From assembly GCA_013399855.1 (NCBI GenBank), contig VXAY01002132.1, positions 160,495 through 224,494 of the forward strand: a stretch of DNA of 64,000 bases, in the 5' to 3' direction. The position numbers and the translations under genes are program-made. Below the pieces are notes generated by a model. It had not been told where the DNA came from, made no database searches, and was given only the letters and a program-made list of their open reading frames with translations. How positions within the stretch are numbered: the first letter of the stretch is position 1; the number at the start of each line of letters is the position of its first letter. Positions 37,001-49,936 of this stretch are shown one piece after another. Source of the stretch: Oxyruncus cristatus. Lineage: Eukaryota > Chordata > Aves > Passeriformes > Cotingidae.

Positions 37001-39466
37001 TCCCATCTCTTGATTTCATTCGCATTCCATATCCACCCACCAAGCACTACAGGAAGACCAATTTTAGTTGTTGCACCATAAAATAAGGGATAGAGATTTA
37101 ACTCCAACGCTGCAACAAGCAACCTGCACCTTGTGTACCTGCCCTGCACTGCGCAGGGACGCAGCTGGGAAGTCTGGCTCCATCCCCCTGCCCACAGAGC
37201 TCAGGATCAGAGGGTTTGTTGGACACAAGATACAAATGAGTTGGGTTTGTACAATGAAAATGCAACCATTTTCAATCTGCAGAGGGAATAAGCAGCCTGA
37301 ACGTCCAAATCTGTCACACAAATATGATTATTACAGCATGGACTACTGCCCATTCTCACTCCCTCCCAGACCAAAGCTGCATTTCTCTGGGATCTCACTC
37401 ACAATCAGCACCCACTTCTTAAAATTAACACAGAAATGAAGAAATAGCTTCTCTATTCCCATAAAAAATACTTTTCTCCACAGACTTCTTCACTGAGCCT
37501 TAGAAAAAGATCATCTCCAATGCTAAGCAACAGATCAGTATCTCTCTTTAGACAGTGCAGATATGAAAGTGCCATAACCTGCGCTCAAATTAAGGATGAA
37601 GTTGTTAAGAGGATTCTAAAACTGCATGTTCCCGGGAATTGCCCTCCCTGCTGCTTCCAAAGGAGTGTCTGAACAATCCTCACTGCCCAGACCATCGCTG
37701 GCCTAATGCACTCTGCAGTACTGCCAGCTCATGGGCAGAATCTTCTCCAAGCTAATTTATCCTCCTGAAAGCTGCTCTGCTCTTCTTCGGCTTCCAGACC
37801 CAGGAGCAGTTAATCCAACTGGGAACATGTCCCTGCTCCAGATGCTGACCCTCTCCTGCAGGAACAGGACGGAGGAGAGCAGCCAGCGCTGACAGATTGG
37901 GAGTGAACCCATCAGGAGCTGCTCCGTGTGACCACCACAGCCTCCAGCTCAGTTACCAAGAGCCCAACTATATCTGCCAACCATAATGGTTACATTTGCA
38001 TCCCTATTTACAACTCACCCCAAATTATGCTACCAAAACTTGAATCAGAAGAGCTGCCGCGTTTACCAAAAGCTGCCAATCACAGCCTGAGCAATCCCCA
38101 GATCCTGCCTGGATGCAGGGTAACGTGGCTCCATCTCTCCAGGGGTGAAGAGAAACTGTTAGAAGGACTAGGAGATAACTGCTGGAATTTTACCAAGTCA
38201 AATGAAAAATGGCTCGATATCTTGTTACTGAAACCAATCCCCGTGAAAGCATCAGATACTGGCTTCTGTCAGAGAATGGTCTGTCTAAAGGAGTCGTTGT
38301 TTGTATTCATATTTTTTAAATTTTTTTATCTTACCTCGTAAAACATTTTGGAAATGCTTTTGAAAAAAAAAAAAAAGAAATAAAAATCGCAAACCAGGAT
38401 TAAGAGCTAACCTGCTAAACCAAAACAAGATGGTTCAAAACTACAGCTTCATAGTTCGTAACCTGAAAGGTATGTGCAGGAAGGAACGATTCAAGTCTCA
38501 CAGCTGCAACTTTCAGAGAATTGGTAAAATGCCTTTGTCCTGTTTAAATATCAAAGATCTTCTGGGTATCATTTAGATCTACCCATCATAATTCAGATAC
38601 TTGTGAATAATTCAAGATGTTATGCTTAAACTTCCATCAGCAATTCCCCTGAAGAGAAGCAGTAAGTAAGCATTTCTTATAAGCTATAGCATGGATCCAT
38701 ATAATTAATATTTTGATGTACTTTACCTGTCTTACTGTTTGCTCTTGTGATATTAAGTTGGTATTAAATAAATAACACACTCAGACAACTTGTCCTACTT
38801 TTCAAAGATGCTCCAATTTATATAATTGCTTTATTTGATTTATTGTTGCATCTTTACTCAAGTTACATATTCTGGTAATGTGCTATCAATGTAATTAGCT
38901 GTTTCTTAGTAGGGAACTTTTTTTAATCAAGCTAGCATTTTTATTGCAAAAGGAATGAACTGCTTGTGCTTCCAGGGAATCAAAATATCCTTTTAATGGT
39001 ATGGAGTAACTTGCTCCATCTTTGCCTGTTTTCCTTGGCACACTAAAGCAAACCAGACATTATGTGCTATTATTCAAGGGTAAGAAAGACAGTAGCGCTT
39101 CACTAACAAGCATCAGAGGTGATTAAAGGCACATTAAATCATATAAAAACAACAACTAAAATATACCCTCCTTCTTCAAATTAGAATTCAGAGAGCCTGT
39201 GTCAAAGTGACTGTAATTTACATATTAAGGTTACACGATTTTGAAATGAAAACAAGCAACGTGAAGAAAAACTGATTCCAGATTTTCGTATTTGCTGGTA
39301 GTGAGGGGTTAAAAAACTCTGCTTCTTGAAATGAATAAACATCTTTAGTTAGGAGCATGCAGAATCAACACATAGCTTGTATTCTTCAAATAAACTTCAT
39401 TTCTGCTGCTTACAGGATTGTGTACTGCCGTCAGCTAAGACTCCAGACTCACGAAGACACCACTCA

Positions 39467-39486
39467 GGGTAAACGGGGTGGGGGGG
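39467..39486 (+). other. potential G-quadruplex-forming run
   Basis: The G runs are GGG (39467-39469), GGGG (39475-39478) and seven consecutive G (39480-39486), with loops of five bases and one base. The last run can supply two tracts separated by a single G. This satisfies the common four-tract pattern with short loops, and it stands out in an A/T-rich neighbourhood. Folding and function are unknown. Confidence 0.45.
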
Positions 39487-41179
39487 ATATAACAGGAAAA
39501 AGTGAATTTCTGAAAACTGAAAGAAAATTAACTTGTTTATCCTGCCTTCCCTCAATCCTTTTCATTCATGAAAGGTATTAATTCGGACTATTAATTAGGG
39601 TGGCATCTGTTTCCCCCACACTGGCAGGTGAGTAGTGAGCATGAGCTGCTGGGACAGGGCTGGAAGGACTGAAAACCCATTTCCAAACTACCCTCTGATG
39701 CAGGAGCAATAATTTACACAGAATCAGCTCTCTCAAATGCAGCTTCACTAAGAACATATTAAGCAAGGGCTTCCAATATATATAAAAGTATTCTGGACTT
39801 ATTTTCAAAACTTAACTTCCCTTGGCAGAACAGACTAGCAATGCCCTAAGAGCATGAATGTTGTACTGGGTAAAACCCCAACCCCCAGAAACCCAACACA
39901 GGTATTGCTGCATTTATTCCACAAGTCTGGCTTTAGGAAAGCACTCATTACTACACTGGCTGAAAGAAAACTACTGGCATTATATTTGAAACCAGCTGTT
40001 TTTTCTAAAATGTTGAACACACTGATTAATTGCACTGGTAAATTTGTAAAATATACAACTTAAAAGTGAACTGCATTGTATGTCTGGGGATAGGATTTCT
40101 CACTATTTTTTGTCTTCTCTAGGTTGTCCTTTTATTTCATGGCAAAATACTTCACCATGTTAGCATGGGTATTATAGTAGGAGTATAATTGTGCATGCAG
40201 TGCAAGGTAGAAATACTTCTAATATCTCATTTCTTGGGGATTTTCTGCAGTGGCTGCTAACTGGGACTGGTGGCTTGGACACAGAAGCAAACTGCCCACC
40301 AAACCAGAGTGTGTGTGAATCCTTGCACAATCACAAGTGCTTTTTATGACTTCCAATATATTTATGCAACTGCTGATTACAGAGATTTACCTTTGATGTT
40401 ACGGCATTCTTTCAAAACCTGGGAGTTTCTTCACTGCATGTATCAGTTCTCACGTCAGCCAAAAGAAGTTCTATTTATGGCTGTAATGAGAATAAAGCAC
40501 ACATTTCCTTCCCGAAGTGCCAGATTGATAGCAAGAAAATCTCAATATAATCCTCTAATGCCTGAAACCCATTCAAGTACCTCAATATATCAAGTTTTAA
40601 ACGTTTTATAATACCTATAAACACTCTGAGAGTCTAATGAAGCTTATACTACTGCGAGTGCAACAAGTGAAAGGTGGTGTAAAAATCAATTTTCTTTCAC
40701 CTCAGCAGATTTATATCCCTTCCTGAACAAATTAATTTCACACTAAGCAACTGGTTGAACAAAACTTCACAGCAGCCCTATATTAAAGAGTTTTGTTCTT
40801 AATCCAGGCAAAGATAACTTGAAAATAGTAGTAAAACAGCAGTCTGGGATTACTCTGCAGTTTTGTAAAGGCTGGTCTGCCTCATTTCACAGTGTTTCTC
40901 ACTGAGTTTTATTTCTGAATTTGTGAAAATTAATTTAAAAAAAAAAATCACAATTCAGGTTTGCAGTCCAGAAATAACACTATAAAAAGCATCATATAAA
41001 AATAAATCAGGCAAGTATGTAAAAAATATATCCCAGAGAAATAAAGCAGTTCGGAGCATTAGTCCTCAAACTGAGAATCATGCTTAATTCTTACCCTACC
41101 TGCAATACTAATATTTGTACCCTGAATAATAAAATCAGGGGGATTGCTGACAGCGTTCAGCATTTCTGTCCTCTCTTAC

Positions 41180-41288
41180 CTGCAGAGCTATTGCTGACAT
41201 AGCTGCCATTGCAGTTCTCATCCTTTACTTCCACGAGAAATCCCTGTACATGGCAGGGCTTCTCCTCCTTTTTTCCCATCCCAACAAC
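41180..41288 (-). other. candidate 109-bp exon with a strong donor
   Basis: On the - strand, 109 bases that start after a pyrimidine-rich stretch and an aatgag acceptor end in tctgcag, followed by gtaagag, a near-perfect 5' splice site. The frame is open throughout (phase 0 in, phase 1 out) and gives a peptide containing VEVKDENCNGSYVSNSSAG with two N-glycosylation-type sequons (NGS and NSS). The acceptor is weaker, with about a dozen A-rich bases between tract and AG. An alternative acceptor at 41244-41245 would give 64 bp. I recognise no protein family. It could be an exon of an unseen gene on the - strand or a chance donor. Confidence 0.25.
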
Positions 41289-43274
41289 CTCATTTTTATG
41301 GGTAATTAGGAAGAAGACAGAGATAAAAGCTGAATTTCCAAACAAAGTCAATTTTCTATGCATAGGCTGAAATAACTATGGTGACAAATAATACACATTA
41401 AGACCTCTGTGTACCTTTACCTCCTGATCTCCTGAATTGTGCTCATACAAATGCATTTTCTTACAGCAAACGACTTCAAATTTAATCAACTTAAAAAAAA
41501 AAGCAAATATGACGCAACACTTCCAGAGCTGCACAAAAAAACCAGATTAAACCAACAAGAAACCTCCAAGGAAATGTTCTGAAAACTGAGATAAATTGAG
41601 CTTTTTTTCTTAATCATTATTGTCTCTGTTGACTGCATGTATGATGGAAATTAAGAATAATACAGGAGTGTATGTAACTGTTTTCTCCCATCCCACTTGA
41701 ACATCGTGTGGCTTCCAGGGTACCAACCAAAGGTAAAAATGTTCATGAACAGATGCAAAGCAAAAACCTGAAACACACACAAAATGTGTGTAACAAATAC
41801 ATACCACACAATCTGAATAATTTCAGAAATACAAATGCACCTCTGGAGTGTCTGTTGAAATACCAATAATGTTTTCAAAAGTAATTTAAGTTTTTCAAAA
41901 ATAGACATGTATTGCAATTGTGCTAAGAATTTTGAGCCTGCACTGAGATTTGATACACTTGCTATTGATGGAAAAACATATGAACAACACCACTGCTAGT
42001 TTTCCGAGATTAAAAAAAATGTGATTTAGAGCTTCAGGTTTACATTTTCTGATGTTGCCTAAGCCGAAAAAACTAATGTGGTTTGTGACCCCTCTGCTAA
42101 TTCACCAGAACATGAAGCAGCAAATAGACCACAATTAGATTCATAATGGTAAATTAAACACAAAGTAATGCAAAATCAGAACTGAAAGTCGTTTTCTTTC
42201 TTCTCATCTCACCTGAAGAGGAATATGCCGAATGATCCAGGGCTGTAATACCAGAGCACCAATACAGGGCTCACACTCAAATCACACCACAGGAGATTGG
42301 GGTGGTGAGAATGTGCTTTTGATGTGGATGTACTGATGAGGTTTGGCCCAGGCAGCCTGAGATGTCTTGGCAGACTGTAGCACTGAGTTTGGATCAGCCG
42401 AGCTCCCAGAGCTTCACTTGGTAGGCTGGATGTGCAACTCAGCTTGTAAATCTGAGCATCACATCTTCACCTTCAGAATGACTGTTCTTCCAGTATCCCA
42501 ATGCAGGAAGGAAGCCAGGAATGCCAGGAAGTGAAGTGCCAACTAACTACTGTCACCTTCTACAGAGCACAGGGAAGGCTGAACGTGCCCAGAGATCTCA
42601 GAACTCCCCTCACACCCCTCCCACCTCAGCCCCTCCTCCTCAAACTACCACGGGAACACTGCCAACCAAACACAACAAAAAGAGCCCATAACCCTGCCAG
42701 GTACCACATTTCCCACCGTGGCATCTACGGAATTCCAGCGGCTGGGTCCAAATGGGTCATGCAAATTCCAATTTCTCCCTTTCCTCAAGTGGAGACACGT
42801 TGGTAAGACCGAGATTGAACGTTTCCAAATAAAAGTGAAGGCACACAAACGAACAAGAAGTTACCACTAGAGACCGAAACACAAACACTGTGATTCAGAG
42901 TGGGGGGAGAGCACAGACAGGTTTGGTTTGTGGAAAGGCAGTCAGGTAAATTATTTATCTTCTTGTTGCCAAAAAAAACCCACTTCATTTTGGAAAAAAT
43001 TCGCCTGCCTGCCTCCAATCATTTAAGGGAGTTCCAAAGGAACAAAAAAGGAGAAAAGCCATTTAGGAAAGGTAAATAAATTCAGGTTTGTTACATAACA
43101 AATCAAGATGTCAATTATTTTAACAAAGAACAACTAGGGGAACATTTGATTTAACTCCATTTCCAAACACCTTACTGCATCAATGATTTCCTTGGCACTG
43201 TGCAAGGTTATTAAGAGATTCCACTGGAGAGTGAAAAAATTTAAGTATTAACGGAGACTTTACAAGAAATGAAG

Positions 43275-43290
43275 AAAAAAAAAAAAAAAA
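43275..43290. repeat. poly-A run, 16 bases
   Basis: This is a homopolymer of A in unique sequence. No retroposed element could be recognised to its left, so it is not interpreted as an integration tail. Confidence 0.85.
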
Positions 43291-44130
43291 GAGAAAGTCT
43301 TGGTGTTTAAGGCGTTCAGGTTAATTATTTTAACCTGGTGGACAAGGACAAGCTAAGTCTTAGTTTTACCCTTTACATTTCTAGGTAAAAAAAAGAGGTG
43401 ATGACCTACATATTGTATTCAAGATTCTACCCCTTCTCCACCCACACTTGACCAGGTGTGTTTTTAACCTCCTGAAAGCTACATGATATAAACTGGTAGA
43501 TCAAATTATTCCTTTTGCATAGGAAACAAGACACATTGTGATGGAGTAATTATAGTTGTCCTAGCTTACTGCAAATTTCCATGCTTTAAACACCCCTCCA
43601 ATTCCAGATAATTATGCGGGAACCTTGGTTTCAACTTGTATTTTAATGATTCTTAGTTTCGCTTGAATGACAGAAGAAGTTGAGTCTATTCAGTTCCAAA
43701 GGTTTTGCTCATTCATAAGTGAACCTGGTCAAGCTTTTTTGCTCATTCCTTCGTCTCCAGCACCGAGTGCCAGGAGAATGAACTTCTAAATAAACTCAGA
43801 GACATCAGGGGATCTCAGATTTGGTGACCAGGAACAAGTGCTGGCATTTGGTGGCCTCATGGAATGCAGGTGTTGATAAGACACCAGTCCAGCCTTCAGC
43901 CAGACGGGAACCTTCTGCTTCCACGTCAGTCTGAGAACAAAAGCCAGCAACCTCTTCCCACAGTACAACTTGGTTCAATTTAAAGTCTAACTCTCAATCT
44001 TGAAACACCTTCCTAAACAATGTGCTCCTCGAGAGCTATCCTTAATCCATTTCTAACTCCCTGATTGCTTCCAACATCAGTAGAACAAACTCTGGATCCA
44101 ATCACTGACTGTACTAGAAAGTGTTTCACA

Positions 44131-44170
44131 CCTTTTCAAGTTAACCAGAACCTTTTCAAGTTAACCAGAA
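44131..44170. repeat. perfect 20-bp tandem duplication
   Basis: The 20-base unit at 44131-44150, starting ccttttcaag, is repeated immediately at 44151-44170 with no mismatch, and a partial third start (cctt) follows. It is a young two-copy tandem duplication and may be length-polymorphic. Confidence 0.95.
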
Positions 44171-47100
44171 CCTTCGCAAAAGGGCAAACTCTTTTGGCAA
44201 ACTGTGCTACACCACAGTCCTCCTGCTTCCAAGTGTTGCCTTTAGTACACAAATCACTCCTCACCACATCTGATGATGCCTCCCCTTGATAACCAGGATT
44301 TCGATTTTTCTTTCCTTCTACTACTGCTTTTGCCGACGTTTTTTTCCTTCCAGGCACACCTACAAAACGTCTGGATCAGAACCACGTTCATTTTCGGTGT
44401 GTTTTTTTGCCAAGTTGTCAGCAAATTTGCAAACACCAAAAAAAATAGTCAATGCAGATGGTGTGATGGGGGAGGCATCTCTAAAGAACTCAGGCTTGAA
44501 CAGCAGCTCTTTGCCAGCCAACCAGAGCAAGATTTTCCACTGCTTGTTGTTGATTTAAGGTCTGTGACACATTGCAGCTGTCACAACGAAGGGCAGACAG
44601 GAAAGGCAATCTATTGACTACAAAAATGCATTAAACCACACAAGTTTTATAAAGTATTCACTTGGCGTTTGTCTCCTGGAACATGTCTCAGTGTTATACA
44701 AGGTATTTCTCTCCCACCTCACTCTTTAGAGAGATATGAAGTTTAATGTACTGACTGGTACTTAACAATCAGATTTTGTCAGCTTTTGTGCTGAATGGCA
44801 CCTTCCTTCTCCCATTGACTTTGCCAGCACTATTCACAGTGTAAATTATTGCCTCATTCTCAGGGAAGGTGACAGATCCCTGTAGTACCTCAGAGCACTG
44901 AACTGGGGAGGGAACCACACGCTGTCAGGCAAATCACCCTGATGTCACATAAATCCTCACCGCTGTCACAAGGGGCACTTCCATTTCCTGCCTCCCTCCC
45001 TCTGGCTCTCCTGGTGCTTCCCTACACACACCCCAGCCCTGGGGCTGGGAGGGATTATTTCCATTTGGGTCTTTGGGAAGGGGCAGAAGGGATGTACTTT
45101 CACAGGGCCCTCCCCCATTTCCCCAGAGAGACACTTCCAATGTTTGTCTGATCCAAGATAACCCATTTTCTCTCTGCAAGCCAGGCCACCAAGGCTGAAA
45201 GGCCCAAACAAAAACCTTCATGCCATGCACAGATAACATGTGTCTGTGGAACAGCCTAAAGAAGTGAATACAAATTTCAACCCTTCCAAAATTATCCATC
45301 CTGCCCACTTGCCAAGTGCCCTCCACACCCTGCTCTGCTCTTCTGCAGGTAAAGCCCCATGAAAAGCCGAGGTGGGCAGTTTAACTGGTTGCTGCTACAG
45401 TGAATCAGGCAAAAAAACATAGCCAGAACACAGAAAAAACCAATTACCAAGGTACCATCCTGTTAAAGTTATTTGACTCTCAAACAAATCTTCTCCCTCA
45501 GTCCAACAAGAGCTCTTACCACCTTCTTTTAACATGTGAGACCCGAACACGGGACTCAGACTGCACTGAATGGAGCTCAGCCGAGTGGGATTTCCCTGGT
45601 GATGGGAGCTACACCAGGAACTCGTTTGGGTCAGCAGAGCAATTCATTCAGCACAGAAATGATAGTTTGTGCCCGAGAGGTTTGATCACATTAACAGAAA
45701 TCCAAAACAACTGCTGGGCAAAGAACTTTGTTTTCACTCCTCTGCTACTCAGAAAGACACTCGGGTCAGATGTTCAAGATGGGAATCAGGAAGATGATGA
45801 ATGAAAATAATTAGCTGGAGAAGCCTTTCCATCAAAAGGAGGGACAAGCTCGTGAGAGGAAGCTGAAGGAGCTGTAAATAAAATTCACCTCTGTCCTGCA
45901 GCAAGTAGGGAAACCAAATTCAATGCAGAAACACCAACAATACACGTGCACCAGGCTTTGCAGCACTCCGAATGAAAGGCATTATAAGACGCTATTTAAA
46001 TAAAGAATTCTGAATTTTATTTACCTATAAACTACCCAAAAACACACACCACTATTTTAGATCTCTCAGCATCTTCGAGAAAAAACTGTAGGAAACGAAA
46101 TTCCATACTTCATTCAAATGGGAGGAACTGAAATACAAAGGCATTGTCACTTAGGAGAAATCAATTCTAAAAGTGCCTGAAACATTCCAGTTTCAAATCT
46201 CACAGCAAGTTCCTCTCCTGGAAATATTTAAAGATCAATTCCAGAATAATTTCAGTGCTAAATTACCCTGTTCCTTCCTTCCTCTTCATCAGGTTCAGAT
46301 TTTATTTATTCTAGTTTTTGCTGTCATATTAATATATTACTGAAAATACAGCTTCAACTATTTTAAGAAAAGAACAGGTTTTTCTAAGTAATTTCATCTT
46401 AGACAAGAAATCACTTTGAAATAATGTTACTGCTCAGGTAAATTTATGGTTCCTGCAACCAACATAAAAGTGTATATTTTCCATTTTCTGTTTAGCTGTG
46501 TATATAATGAATTTCACAGATTTTGCTGATGCAAACACAAGGCAGTCTGAAGAAATTCCTTATCAGTAACAGCAACTGAGACAAAAATCTGTAAACGACG
46601 TTAAGTAATAATAAAGGAAGATGAAGAATGGAGTATCTGGATTGCAAAAAACAACCAGAAGAACCCTTTTAAGTATAAAAAAGGAGGCAGAAAAATTATC
46701 ACCATCCTCAACACGACTTTCAGATAATCTTGCCTGGCCCCATTCATCTGACTTTGTTTAATGCTCAGTCACAAACAGAAGTGTATATTAAATGGACCTA
46801 AAAATGTGAAAAAAGTAAGAGAATCCCAGGATACTTTGATACTTTAAGTGAACAAACTGTGATTGCTTTGGCATGAAAAGCACATAAAGACTTTCCAGAT
46901 TATTTAAACTATATTATTTAGCAAATCTAACTATAAACAGGAAGCATTTGGAAGTAATTTGAATATTCTGATCCCAGTCTTACCTGACTTTCACTCAATT
47001 GTCAAGACAGTTATTTTACGCATTCACCACTGTGTTTGTTTAATGCTTGATTTCAGTATGATAAATGGTGGGATATTTTTAAATTATCAAGTACCTGTTT

Positions 47101-49211
47101 TTGCTGTGAGAAATTAAAAGCTAAATTTAGCTTACCTTTATCTAGGAATTATTCAGCATATTAATACAGTTTGCCAGTGGAGTAAATTAGAAATCCCTGT
47201 GAGCACTATCAGTGTTCCCAAAGGTGATGCAGGTTTGTGGCTTTGGGGTTGGGTTTCTGTTCGTCTGAACTAATTGCTTTCCTCCACTGAGGATCCATGT
47301 AGGAGTCGTAGGCAGTGCCATCCTGTGGTATCCCAAGAGGATGGAGGACCTTAAAACTGAACGAGAGTAAAGGAGCTTTCCACTGAATTAAGGGAATGGC
47401 TCAACTCTGGGTCACTGAGGCTGCTCAGGAGCCCCCAGCCTGGTTCCTGACACAAAATACACATCCTGTGCTTCCCATATGGAAATACAGCTCAGCCTAC
47501 ACAGAAACATCCCAAATCTGAACACTTCATGCTGAAGAACACATAAAAACAGATCTTTGGTGACTTCAAATTTTTATTAGCTTTGAGAAACCCTTCTCTC
47601 CCAAAGACACTTTCTAAGTAAAATTCTATTTGCAGTGAAGGACAAAGGACAGACCAACCAAGGCACTCAAATGAAGATTTTTAAAGCCACAGCAGCTGCC
47701 TGCCTCCATTTCTGCCATGGATAGGTGTCATTTGAGAATCAGGCTTCGGGTTTTTCTCCTTTATCTCCTGCAGTATTACATTTTTTGATGAATTTGTCCA
47801 TAGCTGCTGCTCTCTGAACATGATGAAATCTATTTTGCTCGCAGCCCTGTAACTCAGACAATGATTTTTGCTGTGTTCTCAGCCAGAAGGTGTCAATAAG
47901 GAACAGCTTTGTTCCCGTTAGTGCAGAGTACCTGGGACCTGGGCAGGGTGGAGAATCTGACCTACAGATTCTTTTTGTTTTGTTTTCTTCTCAGTATACA
48001 GAAATTGAAGAATGCATTCCGTAGTGTGACGGTATAAAATGTCAGGTTCACCAACAGCAAGCTGCCCACGGCTGACAGTCAGGGACGTCAGGGATTTAAT
48101 CTGTTTACATGGGGAATTTAGGCACTGACAAATCTGATCAAACCAGTATCAATAGCTGAACTGTGCACTGAGGTCTAAATCATTTCACTGATAATGTCTA
48201 GATGCTAAAACCTAAGCATCTGCCAAAAAGCCAGTAGTCAAGTAATTGCAGATTTTTACTGCTGGAAGACATTTTGGCAGAGACAACGGGACAGTATGTT
48301 GTAACTTGATAAATCTTTGAAAGAGGTGATTGAAATAAAGTCCTAAGGTTTTGCCTCCTTAAAGGTACACCATTGCACAGTGAAACCAGGTGAAATGTTT
48401 GTCATTTAAGTAGTTCAAATGAGGTATTAATTAAAACTCTATTAAAAAACTCCACTACTTAAGTAAATAGTTTTGCTGAGCACGTCACCAGGGTGTCACA
48501 TCTAGGAAACAGAAATCCCCTGCACAAGCCAGCATACTAAAACAAGTATAATGCTGAATTATAAAGACAAAAAACAGCTTTAAGGAAAGCTCTACATAAG
48601 TGTATAAAATTACTAAACACAGACATTTAGAAAATTAATACCTAGTAAAAATTTTTCAAGGGAGAAAGAGTAAGTCTATTCACAGCAGAATCAGAATATC
48701 AAGATACTATACACCCTAATTATGACTATTTTGCAATATTCAAACACATCTGAAGTGAAACATAAAGCCAGTGTCTGATGTTATTCCTTCCAAACAGCAA
48801 TAGCTTCAATTGGGGTGTGTGTAACTGCACTTCTTGGAAATGACTCTCTCTTTTATAAAGCATGAGCTAATTTTAGACAGTAGGATGAGTGCATCAGAAT
48901 GGAAACAGAGGCTCTTTACTGGAGTATTGCTTTTGTGAAAAAAGGCAGAAAATGAAACTAGGTTAGATCTGGAATCTCAAAATGAGATGGGGAGACTGGG
49001 AGATGAAAGACACCTGAACTTCTAAAGACCTTTCCGTGTCTGTGCACAGGCACAGGAGCTGCTCCTACTGCCACAAAAGCACAGTACGCTGGGGAACTCC
49101 TGAACTCAACTTGTTAGTAAAAGCAAAGAGGACAGGGCTGAAAAATCAGCCAAACTGTGTCTGTCAATACTTTCACTAAACCTTTTGATTGCGGAAATGA
49201 ACTGCAGGCAA

Positions 49212-49240
49212 TAGTTAATTAAAAATTAGTTAATTAATTA
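49212..49240. promoter_or_regulatory. cluster of TAATTA homeodomain-type cores
   Basis: TAATTA occurs at 49216-49221, 49231-49236 and 49235-49240. This is the core recognised by many homeodomain proteins. In an A/T-rich genome such clusters also arise as simple repeats, which is the likelier reading here. Confidence 0.2.
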
Positions 49241-49408
49241 CTGTCAATAATTCGTCAGTAAATGAAGTAAGATGATGACAACCCGTTCCCCAGCTCTTGG
49301 CCATAATATGAAGAACATTGGAGCTGAACCCACCATCTTCTGAAATCTGAAAGACAACTCAGAGCAGAGAGTTTCTGCCTAGATCCAAACCAAGGACCAG
49401 GATCCATT

Positions 49409-49936
49409 TTCAGTGGTTTAACCCCGCCAGCAACTCCAGCCCCACACAGCCACAGGTGGGAAGGGCAGAGAACAGGAAGGCTAAGAGTAAGAAAAATTGT
49501 GGGTTGAGACGAGAACAGTTTAATAATTGAAACAGAATAATAAATTGTAATGAAAAGAGAAAAAAATAAGAGAGAAACCACAAGAAAAACGAGATGCAAA
49601 TGAAAAACTGTTGCTCCCCACCAACCAACCGATGCCCAGGCAGTTCCCAATTCCCAAGCAGTGGCCCACAGGCAGCTTTACTCCTAGTTTATCCCCTGAG
49701 CATGATGCCCTGTGGTCTGGAATACCCCCCTTGGCCAGTTGGGGTCAGCTGTCCCGGCTGTGTCCCCTCTCAGATTTCTGTGCCCTGGGCAGGGCAGCGA
49801 GAGAAGCTGAGAAGTCCTTGACCGAGTGCAAATCCTGCTCAGCACCACCTGAAACAACACTGCCCTCACCCCAAACACAGCACTGTAACCACTGCGGGGA
49901 AGAACATTAAGTCCCTCCCAGCTGAAACTCAGGACA
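49409..49936 (-). mobile_element. solo LTR of an avian ERV, antisense
   Basis: On the + strand this is the reverse complement of the same LTR family as 21029-21573. It opens with the block 'cagtggtttaaccccgcc', then 'ccccacacagccac', 'gtgggttgagacgagaacag', a tttaat-type polyadenylation region in antisense, 'cctgagcatgatgccctg', 'ggaatacccccc', 'ccagttggggtcagctgtcc', 'cggctgtgtcccctc', and ends 'cccagctgaaactcaggaca'. It is about 528 bp and lacks the internal genes. The blocks 'ggtcagctgtcccggctgtg' and the adjoining ones are better conserved than in the other copy, suggesting a younger or less eroded insertion. No target duplication is visible. Open frames at 49255-49910 on both strands come from this element. 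Confidence 0.9.

Larger units (their letters stand above)
31327..49408. other. gene-free stretch with isolated exon candidates
   Basis: This is long unique sequence without a supported gene. It contains a GC-rich island at 32080-32480, an AT-rich palindromic patch at 33483-33542, a microexon candidate at 34072-34097, a G-run cluster at 39467-39486, an exon candidate at 41180-41288 on the - strand, a tandem duplication at 44131-44170 and a TAATTA cluster at 49212-49240. Frames such as 37928-38341, 40270-40611 and 45400-45804 on the + strand are 113 to 137 codons but match nothing known and have no clear splice sites. Confidence 0.6.

Noticed and set aside
42213..42242. Possible 30-bp - strand exon between a gtattacag acceptor and a cttcag/gtgaga donor
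   Set aside because: Splice signals are acceptable but the acceptor tract is poor and the segment is very short. It was judged weaker than the three exon candidates reported.
45400..45804. 134-codon open frame on the + strand outside repeats
   Set aside because: No family resemblance, no splice or promoter context, and a residue pattern without a recognisable domain. The length is within chance expectation for 64 kb read in six frames.
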